15,851 nucleotides of DNA. Origin: Oscillospiraceae bacterium. Lineage in GTDB: Bacteria; Bacillota; Clostridia; Oscillospirales; Ruminococcaceae. The notes beneath the pieces are model-generated. The model saw only the letters and a list, made by a program, of their open reading frames with translations. It searched no databases and was not told the DNA's origin. The DNA lies in NCBI GenBank assembly GCA_902798675.1, contig CADBXQ010000004.1, forward strand, positions 1 to 15,851, read 5' to 3'. How positions within the stretch are numbered: position 1 is the stretch's first letter; each line of letters opens with the position of its first letter. The position numbers were made by a program, and so were the translations under genes. Positions 1-6,463 of the stretch are shown here, in pieces.

Positions 1-1
1 T

Positions 2-1564
2 AAATACGAGGGGTGGTACTGCGTTCCGTGTGAATCCTTTTGGACTGATGGGCAGCTTATTGACGGAAAATGTCCGGATTGCGCGAGAGAAGTCAGAAAA
101 ACTAAAGAAGATGCATATTTTTTCAAAACCAGCAAATATGTTGACAGGCTAGTGCAATATATTAAAAATAATATGGATTTTATCGCGCCTAAATCCCGTG
201 AAAATGAAATTGTTAACAATTTTTTAAAGCCAGGTCTTCAGGATTTGTGTGTTTCCAGGAACTCCTTTAAATGGGGGATTTCTGTTGATTTCGACCCGGA
301 TCACGTTGTGTATGTTTGGCTGGATGCTTTGGTTAACTATATAACCGCTCTTGGGTATGATATTTATAGTCCCAGTCAACAATTTAAGAAATTTTGGCCG
401 GCAAATTTGCATATCATTGGAAAAGACATACTGCGGTTTCACACCATATATTGGCCGATGATTTTGATGGCGCTTGATTTGCCTTTGCCCAAGCGGATTT
501 TTGGCCATCCATGGTTGCTTGCGGGCGAGAGCAAGATGAGCAAATCGGTTGGGAATGTTATGTATGCTGATGATCTTTGTGAAATGTTTTCTGCCGATGC
601 GATCAGGTTTTATTTGCTCAGTGCTATGCCATATTCACACGATGGGTCTATAACATATAAAAACATCATTTCAACCTTCAATTCTGATTTGGCAAACACT
701 TTGGGCAATTTGGTTAAGAGAACTTTTGACATGATTCATAAATATTTTGATGGTGCTCTTCCTGAGCCTGATGTTGAGGATGACGTTGACTCCCAACTAA
801 AGTCTTCTGCACTTGGTTTGGCCTTAAAATATGAAAGTTTGATGGATGAATGCAGGGTTGCTGAGGCGGTTTTTGCTGTTATGTCGCTGGCTCGGCGTTG
901 CAACAAGTATATTGACGAAACCACTCCTTGGATTTTGGCTAAAACTGACGAAAATCGGAAAAGATTGAAGACGATTTTGTATAATTTGACTGAAAGTATA
1001 CGATTTATTTGCGTTATGCTGCTGCCAATTATGCCCAAAGTTGCGGAGGATATTTTAGACAGGATTCATAGTTTTGATAATGATTTGAGTTTTTTAAAAC
1101 GTTTTGGAATATTAAAGGCTAATGTTAAGATAGAAAAACCTGATGTTTTGTTTCAAAGGATAGATGAATCTAAAAAACTTGAGGAAATTAGAAAATTTAA
1201 CGAAAGTGTTTATGGAAAATCAGAGAATCTGCCGGAAAATGTTGTGACAATTGAGGATTTTTCGAAAATTGATCTTAAGGTTTTTGAAGTGTTGGAGTGT
1301 GAAAAAATAGAAAAGTCTAGAAAATTGTTGAAATTGCGTTTGGATGGCGGAAATGAAAAGCGGCAGGTTGTTTCGGGGATTGCTAAGTGGTATGATGCTT
1401 GTGACTTGATTGGAAAAAAAGTTGTTGTTGTTTCTAATTTAAAGCCTGTCAAGCTGTGTGGTGAAGAGAGCCAGGGGATGATTTTGGCGGCGGATGTGGA
1501 TGAAAACGAAGCGAAAGTTTTGTTTGTTGACGAGTCCATTCCAAACGGTTCTTCGATACATTAA
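2..1564 (+). CDS. metG: Methionyl-tRNA synthetase, 3' part (5' end outside window)
   Basis: Charges tRNA-Met with methionine in the cytoplasm. The frame is open from base 2, giving 520 residues. About 130 N-terminal residues, including the HIGH motif, lie before the window, judging from the family's usual ~650. Seen: a zinc knuckle with Cys at 7, 10, 24 and 27 of the visible part (CVPC and CPDC); GKDILRFH near 140-147; the KMSKS loop within GESKMSKSVGN at about 178-182; an anticodon-binding helical region; and a C-terminal EMAP/Trbp111-type tRNA-binding domain over roughly the last 105 residues (from IEDFSKIDLKV to VDESIPNGSSIH). The C-terminal domain and single four-Cys knuckle fit the Firmicutes form. 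tatD follows after 29 bases with its own Shine-Dalgarno, a common metG-tatD order in Firmicutes. The GTG at 152 lies inside the zinc/connective region and is not a start. Confidence 0.97.
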   Translation, partial: KYEGWYCVPCESFWTDGQLIDGKCPDCAREVRKTKEDAYFFKTSKYVDRLVQYIKNNMDFIAPKSRENEIVNNFLKPGLQDLCVSRNSFKWGISVDFDPDHVVYVWLDALVNYITALGYDIYSPSQQFKKFWPANLHIIGKDILRFHTIYWPMILMALDLPLPKRIFGHPWLLAGESKMSKSVGNVMYADDLCEMFSADAIRFYLLSAMPYSHDGSITYKNIISTFNSDLANTLGNLVKRTFDMIHKYFDGALPEPDVEDDVDSQLKSSALGLALKYESLMDECRVAEAVFAVMSLARRCNKYIDETTPWILAKTDENRKRLKTILYNLTESIRFICVMLLPIMPKVAEDILDRIHSFDNDLSFLKRFGILKANVKIEKPDVLFQRIDESKKLEEIRKFNESVYGKSENLPENVVTIEDFSKIDLKVFEVLECEKIEKSRKLLKLRLDGGNEKRQVVSGIAKWYDACDLIGKKVVVVSNLKPVKLCGEESQGMILAADVDENEAKVLFVDESIPNGSSIH

Positions 1565-1593
1565 TCGGAATTTTTCAAAGGAGCGTTGAATAT

Positions 1594-2262
1594 ATGAACG
1601 AATTATCTGGAATTTTTGACACTCATGCTCATTATGACGACGTTAAATTTGACGGAGAAAGGGAACAGATTTTGGCGTCTATGAGTGCTGCTGGAGTTTC
1701 AAACATATGCAATGTTGGCGCAGATTTGGAGAGCTCGAAGGCTTCAGTGAAATTGGCGAGTGAATATGATTTTATCTATTGTTCTGTCGGCGTACACCCA
1801 ACGTGTATAGATAGTTTGCCTAATGATTGGCTTGATCAGATTGAAAATTTGGTTAAATTAGACAAAGTTGTTGCGATTGGTGAGATAGGATTGGACTATC
1901 ATTTTCCTGATTTTTCTAGGTCTGGACAGCTTGAGGCCTTTGAAAAGCAGCTTGAGCTTGCGCAATCGCTTGGAACTCCAGTCATCATACACAGCAGAGA
2001 CGCGGTCGAGGATACTGTGGCTGTTTTGAAGAATTTTCCAAAGGTTAGTGGCGTGATTCACTGTTTTTCCGGAAGCCCAGAAGTTGCGTGCAAATATGTT
2101 GAGATGGGGTGGAATATTGGGTTTACAGGGATTGTCACCTTCAAAAACGCGAAAAAAGCTGCCGAGTCGGCAAAAGTTGTTCCAAATGACAGGATTGTTA
2201 TCGAGACTGATTGCCCATATATGGCGCCGGAGCCTTTTAGAGGAAGTCGCTGTGATTCATAG
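1594..2262 (+). CDS. tatD: TatD-family metal-dependent hydrolase, interrupted by in-frame TAG
   Basis: TatD enzymes are TIM-barrel metal-dependent hydrolases/DNases of the amidohydrolase superfamily. All metal and catalytic positions expected are present: HAH at H11/H13, E97 in AIGEIGLDYH, H133 in IIHSRDA, H156 in IHCFSG, D206 in IETDCPY. The start is ATG 1594 behind AAAGGAG (1577-1583), spacing 10. The frame stops at TAG 2260-2262 right after RGSRCDS, giving 222 residues against the family's usual ~255-260. The same frame continues after the stop with 36 codons that match the TatD C terminus. So this is a nonsense change in an otherwise intact gene, a read-through site or a sequencing error. 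The barrel is lost only at its last helices, so whether the short form is active cannot be told. It is probably cotranscribed with metG. Confidence 0.93.
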   Translation: MNELSGIFDTHAHYDDVKFDGEREQILASMSAAGVSNICNVGADLESSKASVKLASEYDFIYCSVGVHPTCIDSLPNDWLDQIENLVKLDKVVAIGEIGLDYHFPDFSRSGQLEAFEKQLELAQSLGTPVIIHSRDAVEDTVAVLKNFPKVSGVIHCFSGSPEVACKYVEMGWNIGFTGIVTFKNAKKAAESAKVVPNDRIVIETDCPYMAPEPFRGSRCDS

Positions 2263-2373
2263 ATGCTTGTTTTTGTCGCCAGCAAAATTGCTCAAATAAA
2301 GGGTATGTTGCCGCAAGAAGTTGTCGACATGACTAGAAAAAACGCTTTTAATTTATATAAAATAGGTCTTTAA
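2263..2373 (+). pseudogene. Detached C-terminal 36 codons of tatD after the TAG
   Basis: In the same frame as tatD, the codons after the TAG read MLVFVASKIAQIKGMLPQ and so on to KNAFNLYKIGL and a TAA. This aligns with the normal TatD ending (VAEKIAEIKG ... NA.RLF-type). With one residue in place of TAG the whole protein would be 259 residues, exactly family length. No base is gained or lost. The ATG directly after the TAG has no well-placed Shine-Dalgarno (AGAGGA ends 18 bases upstream), so independent translation is unlikely. Confidence 0.85.
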
Positions 2374-2461
2374 AATTCGACATATTTGATTATTTGTGAT
2401 TGTTTTATTTTTTGATATTTTTATATGAAGTTATTATTTTTGAATTTGGTGATATATAATT

Positions 2462-2917
2462 TTGGATGATGAGAAATATATGAAAGCGGCGATTGCTCAG
2501 GCTGAGTTTGCTGCAAAAATGGGAGAGGTGCCTGTTGGGGCAATTATAGTTGGCAATGGTGATATAATTTCGACTGGGTTTAATAAACGTGAATGTTTAA
2601 ATAATTCACTTGCTCATGCTGAGATTGTTGCAATAAACGCTGCGTGTGAAATGCTTGGGTCTTGGCGGCTCTTGAATTCAACATTGTATGTCACATTAGA
2701 ACCATGCGCTATGTGTGCTGGAGCGATAATAAATTCCAGGATTGAGAGGGTTGTTTTTGGCGCTTTTGACCCCAAGGCTGGGTCATTTGGGTCTTTGGTT
2801 GATCTTTCTAAGTTGCCATACAACCATAGGCCTGAGGTGGTTTCGGGTGTGCGTGGAGAAGAATGTTCAAAACTTTTGTCTGATTTTTTTGATAAATTGA
2901 GAAAAAGTCGAGCCTAG
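2462..2917 (+). CDS. tadA: tRNA-specific adenosine deaminase (TadA)
   Basis: Deaminates A34 to inosine in the anticodon wobble position of tRNA-Arg (ACG). The 151 residues show the CDA-fold zinc site: HAE at 52-54 (zinc His and catalytic Glu) and PCAMC at 81-85 (the two zinc Cys), plus MGEVPVGAIIV near the N terminus. The chosen start is TTG 2462, behind GGTGAT (2449-2454, spacing 7). It restores the family N terminus in which an aromatic-Met pair (here KYM, residues 5-7) is preceded by a few residues. ATG 2480 is the alternative and would remove six. The gene is separated from the tatD remnant by 88 AT-rich bases in which I see no convincing promoter. Its stop TAG overlaps the stop of the convergent cca gene. 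Confidence 0.95.
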   Translation: MDDEKYMKAAIAQAEFAAKMGEVPVGAIIVGNGDIISTGFNKRECLNNSLAHAEIVAINAACEMLGSWRLLNSTLYVTLEPCAMCAGAIINSRIERVVFGAFDPKAGSFGSLVDLSKLPYNHRPEVVSGVRGEECSKLLSDFFDKLRKSRA

Positions 2918-4170
2918 TCATTATTATTTATCTTTTTTGCAAATTCGATTAGGACGTCTTTATCGTTTTTTAGATTTTTTTCTATAATTTCGTGTAAAAT
3001 TTTGTTCAGGGCTTGGCCAATTGTTGGCCCCGGGTTTAATCCGATTTTTATTAGATCTTCTCCGTTAATCTTCATTTGTTTTTTTGAATAACAAATGTTA
3101 TTTTTTATTACTATATCTAATAAATTTTGGGCTTTTAATATTTTTTTGATGTGATTTTTTGAATTTATTGCGCATGCTTTTTTAAATTTTAGTATCATTG
3201 AATAGGTGTTTGGATCAATTTTTAGTAAAATGTGACATGTTTCTTTTATATTTGATGGAGTGGGCATGTTTTGATTTTTTATGATTTTTTCAACTTGGTC
3301 TATATATTTTTTGGGTATTATGAGATTGTTTGATGATTTTAAAAAAATATGACGGTTGTTTTGCTGGAAATTGTTTAAATAGCTGAATTTAAAAAGAACT
3401 GCAAGTCTTAATTGAAGCAAATTTTCGCATTGTGATATATATTTTTCAGTTAATTTCCACTGAATATGTGTTAAAGATTTAAGTTCTGGCATTATTATAA
3501 CCAGAATATTTTTAAAATATTTGAGAACATTCGACAAATATTTTCCTTGTAATGTTTTTAAAAACTCAGATGATATTCTTTCAACTGATAAAAAATTTAG
3601 CAAATGACTGTTTTTAAACATGGCATTTCGAGTTTTTTCGTCAATATTAAATCCGTAAATTGAGCAAAAACGAATTCCTCGCATGATTCTCAGCGCGTCT
3701 TCTTGAAATTTTTTGGAAGGATTGCCAACGCAGCAGATGGTTTTAGATTTTATATGACTTATTCCATTAAAATAGTCAACAATACCAAATTTATGATTGT
3801 ATGCCATGGCGTTTATTGTGAAATCTCGCCTTTCTAGATCTTCTTTTAAATTTTTTATGAAGAGCGTTTTGCTGGGCTTTCTGTGATTATCATATTCTAA
3901 ATCTCTTCTGTATGTGGTTATTTCAAATAATTTTTTGTCTATAATAATCGACATAGTTCCAAATTTTCTTCCGACTTCGATAATATTAAAATTATAAAAA
4001 ATTTTTTTAATTTGAGTTGGAGTCGCATTTGTGCAAATATCCCAGTCTTTTGGCTTAATTCCGAGGAGATAATCCCTAACGCATCCTCCGACAACATAGG
4101 CTTCAAAATTATTTTTTTCTAAAGTTTCAATAATAAACAGAACGGGTTTGGGCAATTTCAAAAATGTCAT
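2914..4170 (-). CDS. cca: CCA-adding tRNA nucleotidyltransferase
   Basis: Adds or repairs the 3' CCA of tRNAs. It is a class II nucleotidyltransferase of 418 residues. Motifs: VVGGCVRD at 26-33 (the GG of the nucleotide-binding loop), the metal-binding pair D42/D44 in KDWDI, RRDFTINAMA at 114-123, and EDALRIMRGIRF at 157-168 of the neck region. The C-terminal half is rich in Lys, Asn and Ile, and I recognise no HD domain in it. It is the only - strand gene. Its coding strand is A-rich, as expected for a gene on the lagging side of a G/T-rich leading strand, so the odd base use need not mean transfer. The start ATG at 4168-4170 has GAGGT about 11 bases upstream, slightly long. It has its own promoter at 4237-4265. 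A relative such as poly(A) polymerase is possible, but Clostridia normally carry the CCA-adding form. Confidence 0.93.
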   Translation of the reverse strand: MTFLKLPKPVLFIIETLEKNNFEAYVVGGCVRDYLLGIKPKDWDICTNATPTQIKKIFYNFNIIEVGRKFGTMSIIIDKKLFEITTYRRDLEYDNHRKPSKTLFIKNLKEDLERRDFTINAMAYNHKFGIVDYFNGISHIKSKTICCVGNPSKKFQEDALRIMRGIRFCSIYGFNIDEKTRNAMFKNSHLLNFLSVERISSEFLKTLQGKYLSNVLKYFKNILVIIMPELKSLTHIQWKLTEKYISQCENLLQLRLAVLFKFSYLNNFQQNNRHIFLKSSNNLIIPKKYIDQVEKIIKNQNMPTPSNIKETCHILLKIDPNTYSMILKFKKACAINSKNHIKKILKAQNLLDIVIKNNICYSKKQMKINGEDLIKIGLNPGPTIGQALNKILHEIIEKNLKNDKDVLIEFAKKINNND

Positions 4171-4417
4171 AATATTTAAAAACCTCTTTTATATTTATGA
4201 ATGTTGTCATTTAATTTAAATTACACTCAGAATAACAGTATACAGAGGTTAAATCCAAAAATCAAACGCACAGTATGTAACTATGACTGCTGATTGTGGA
4301 GTTTTTGTGGTTAGATAAGGTCGATGTGCATTTGAAAAATGTCATAAAACAAAAAAATCATATGATTTAGCGGCTATTATTTGTATATATATATGAAAAT
4401 TATTTTTTGACATATTT
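4171..4417. other. Gene-free stretch upstream of cca
   Basis: No gene seen. It contains the cca promoter and leader; a perfect 14-base palindrome AAATCATATGATTT at 4355-4368; and a 13-base copy (AAAAATGTCATAA, 4335-4347) of the sequence covering the cca start (4160-4172). A 7-base inverted repeat AACCTCT/AGAGGTT brackets part of the cca leader. None of these is recognisable as a known regulatory site. Confidence 0.5.
4237..4265 (-). promoter_or_regulatory. Sigma-A type promoter for cca
   Basis: On the - strand, TTGATT (4265-4260) and TATACT (4242-4237) are separated by exactly 17 bases. The leader to the cca start would be about 60 nt. No other - strand gene could use it. Confidence 0.6.
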
Positions 4418-4600
4418 CATTATGGACATCTTGAAAGCGACAGAGAGGCTTGAAAAAATTTAATATCCAAGTCGGTTGTGAGCTGGCGGCGTTCACCTCA
4501 TTTTTGCGTTGTTTTTTAGAATTTGATCAAGGATATTTGAATTTGTTTGAGATTTTTGGTGAATAGACGGATATTTTAAGCAAAGGGCTTTTATTGGGAC
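4418..4600 (+). repeat. Dispersed ~200 bp repeat, copy A
   Basis: First of two tandem copies. Its core from TTTAATATCC (4459) to TTATTGGGAC (4600) recurs 203-204 bases downstream in copy B. Bases 4475-4549 are identical over 75 positions to 4679-4753. The 5' part (TTATGGAC at about 4420) is a degraded match to TTACGGACGCTTTC of copy B. It includes the hairpin GTGAGC-N7-GTTCAC at 4478-4496. Read as protein, the copies are broken by stops in different places, so I treat it as non-coding. Confidence 0.85.
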
Positions 4601-4816
4601 TTGATGGCGTTAGCATACCGCTTGTTACGGACGCTTTCAAAAGGACTTTTGCTTGAGAAGGATTTAATATCCAAGTTCGTTGTGAGCTGGCGGCGTTCAC
4701 CTCATTTTTGCGTTGTTTTTTAGAATTTGATCAAGGATATTTGAATTTGTTTGGGCTTTTTGGTTGATAGATGGATATTTTAAGAAAGAAGTTTTATTGG
4801 GACAAATCTAATCTAA
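4601..4816 (+). repeat. Dispersed ~200 bp repeat, copy B
   Basis: Begins directly after copy A. Landmarks in order: GATGGCG (4604), TTACGGACGCTTTC, a perfect small hairpin CAAAAG-GA-CTTTTG (4638-4651), TTTAATATCC (4663), hairpin GTGAGC-N7-GTTCAC (4682-4700), a T-rich run, GGATATT, and the end GGGACAAATCTAATCTAA. The same landmarks in the same order and at nearly the same spacing occur in copy D 7.9 kb away. It ends about 100 bases before the trmK promoter. Confidence 0.87.
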
Positions 4817-4916
4817 TAAAATAATACAATTAGTCATTTTTTGTTTTTGATAAACTAACGTTAACATGTCGATCTTAAACCTAAACCCCTGCCTAAAATT
4901 ATTTTTTGTAATTTTG

Positions 4917-4945
4917 TTGTTTATTGCGCTGAAGTATGTTATAAT
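4917..4945 (+). promoter_or_regulatory. Sigma-A promoter with extended -10, for the trmK-folC run
   Basis: TTGTTT (4917-4922), 17 bases, TATAAT (4940-4945), with TG at 4937-4938 giving an extended -10. Predicted transcription start is near 4952. It is the only good promoter seen before the co-directional run, so it probably drives trmK, nif3 and rqcH, and perhaps valS and folC. Confidence 0.7.
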
Positions 4946-4994
4946 TACGGATATCTTGATTTTTGAAATGGGAATTTTGAATTCGTTAGGGGGG

Positions 4995-5684
4995 ATGGAA
5001 GCTGGTGTGAAAAAATTGCCTTCTTTATCTGATAGGTTAAAAGCCGTTGCAAGCTTGGTTTCCGGGCAAGTGGCTGTGGATGTTGGCTGTGATCACGCGT
5101 ATCTTTCAATATTTTTGGCAAAGAACGGGTGCAGGCGCGTATATGCGACTGATGTCAGAAATAAGCCGCTAAGTCGAGCTAAAATTAATATTGCAAAGTA
5201 TAATCTTCTAGATAGAATAAAATTGATTTTGACTGATGGGCTTTGTGATGTTCCGCATGATGTTGATGACGTGATTATATCGGGGATGGGGGGAAAATTG
5301 ATTGAGCGAATTATTTTAAAGCAAGACTGGCTTAAAGACAAAGATAAAAATTTAATCCTCCAGCCGCAGACTTTTTTGACAGAATTGAGAGAGAATTTGT
5401 GTTTAAACGGGTATGAGATTGAAAATGAAGTTCCGGTTGTTGAATTTAATAAGACATATTGTGTTGTTAATGCTAGATATTGTGGGCGCTTTAGAAGGTT
5501 GAGTCTGGAGGAAAGTGTTGTTGGAAGGCTTGCGGAGTCAGATAATGTTCATTCTGTTGAATTTTTAAGGCGCCAGTATAAAAAATATAGCAAAATTTTG
5601 AAAGGGCTTTATATTTCAAATTCGAACGAGGAAAAAATTGAAAAATATGAAAGAGTATGTAAAATATTATCGAAATGGAAGTGA
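4995..5684 (+). CDS. trmK: tRNA (adenine(22)-N1)-methyltransferase TrmK
   Basis: SAM-dependent enzyme that methylates N1 of A22 in the D-loop region of bacterial tRNAs. Seen: LSDRLKAVASLV at the N terminus, the SAM-binding segment VAVDVGCDHAYLS, the family motif ISGMGGKLI, LQPQTFLTELR, and a Lys/Glu-rich C-terminal helical region. The frame is open back to ATG 4866, but that would place a consensus promoter (4917-4945) inside the gene and add a hydrophobic stretch the family lacks. I therefore place the start at ATG 4995 (229 residues). GTG 5007 is an equally good choice: it gives MKKLPSLSDRL, very like family N termini, and is better spaced from the G-run at 4989-4994. The stop overlaps nif3 by 10 bases. 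The trmK-nif3 pair is a standard Firmicutes neighbour pair. Confidence 0.92.
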   Translation: MEAGVKKLPSLSDRLKAVASLVSGQVAVDVGCDHAYLSIFLAKNGCRRVYATDVRNKPLSRAKINIAKYNLLDRIKLILTDGLCDVPHDVDDVIISGMGGKLIERIILKQDWLKDKDKNLILQPQTFLTELRENLCLNGYEIENEVPVVEFNKTYCVVNARYCGRFRRLSLEESVVGRLAESDNVHSVEFLRRQYKKYSKILKGLYISNSNEEKIEKYERVCKILSKWK

Positions 5685-6463
5685 TTAAAATTTTAGTTTC
5701 TGATATTTTTGACTATATAGATAATTTTGCTTCTTTTGATTCGGCTGAAGAATTTGACAATTCTGGCCTTTTGATTGGCGATATGCGTGCTAGAGTTGAA
5801 AATGTTTTAATTTCTTTGGATTTAACTCAATCGGTTTTGAATCAGGCTAAGGAGATGGGCGCTGATCTCATAATAACCCATCATCCCGTGATATTTGAGC
5901 CCTTGAAAAAGATTGGTTTTGGGGATTTAGTCGGCGAGGCGGTAGCTTCAAAAATCTCTGTTATATGCGCACACACCAATTTAGACAAGGCGGCTGGAGG
6001 AGTTAACGATTGTTTGGCGAGGGCGTTAGAATTGAAAAATATTGAAGCTCTTGATGGTTTTTCTGATTATTTGAGAATTGGTTGTTTGAGTGAAAAATTA
6101 AATTGTGAGTGTTTTGTTAAATATGTTTCGCAAAAATTGAAAATTCCCGTCAGAGCGACTAATTGTTGTGGCTATATTAAAAATGTTGCGGTTTTGGGCG
6201 GAGCTGGGGAATTTGCGTGGAAGGAGGCTCGGGCTGCTGGCGCAGACGCTTTCATTACCGGCGAATCCAAGCACCACATATTGCTTGCTGCGGCTGAGGC
6301 GGGTTTTTGTTTTGTTGACGCGGGGCACTTTGGGACTGAAAGATTGGTTTGCAACGGGCTGCGAGATGTTTTGAGAGCTAAATTTAAAAATGAAGTTAAT
6401 TTTATTGTTGCAAATCAAAAAAATCCTGTTTTTTATTGTTGTGGTGAAAAAATATGGCATTAG
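5675..6463 (+). CDS. Nif3-like dinuclear metal center protein
   Basis: NIF3/YqfO family, thought to be a metal-dependent hydrolase of unsettled substrate (GTP cyclohydrolase I type 2 is a common database label). Metal ligands are visible: ITHHP at 67-71, H100 and D104 in CAHTNLD, and the C-terminal DAGHFGTE with its His and Glu. The protein has 262 residues and lacks the PII-like insertion found in the ~370-residue Bacillus YqfO, so it is the short form. ATG 5675 lies inside the last codons of trmK and gives the expected family start (ILVSDIFDYIDNFA), so translational coupling is likely. Its TAG stop in turn overlaps the start of rqcH by 10 bases. Confidence 0.94.
   Translation: MEVIKILVSDIFDYIDNFASFDSAEEFDNSGLLIGDMRARVENVLISLDLTQSVLNQAKEMGADLIITHHPVIFEPLKKIGFGDLVGEAVASKISVICAHTNLDKAAGGVNDCLARALELKNIEALDGFSDYLRIGCLSEKLNCECFVKYVSQKLKIPVRATNCCGYIKNVAVLGGAGEFAWKEARAAGADAFITGESKHHILLAAAEAGFCFVDAGHFGTERLVCNGLRDVLRAKFKNEVNFIVANQKNPVFYCCGEKIWH

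Noticed and set aside
2260..2262. TAG as a reassigned sense codon in this organism
   Set aside because: tadA, cca, nif3, folC and glnN all end with TAG at the correct family position, so TAG is a normal stop here. Only local read-through remains possible.
2887..2932. Bidirectional terminator between tadA and cca (GATAAAT/ATTTATC with T-run)
   Set aside because: Only 7 A/T-rich pairs around a loop of about 30 bases; too weak to call.
4459..4803. Repeat copies as a short protein gene (frame with ...CELAAFTSFLRCFLEF...)
   Set aside because: Stops fall in different places in each copy (before TTTAAT in B, soon after in D and F), and differences are not concentrated at third codon positions. No start with a Shine-Dalgarno is shared.
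4866..4994. Membrane-anchored N-terminal extension on TrmK
   Set aside because: A consensus promoter lies inside it and the family starts at the LSDRL region.
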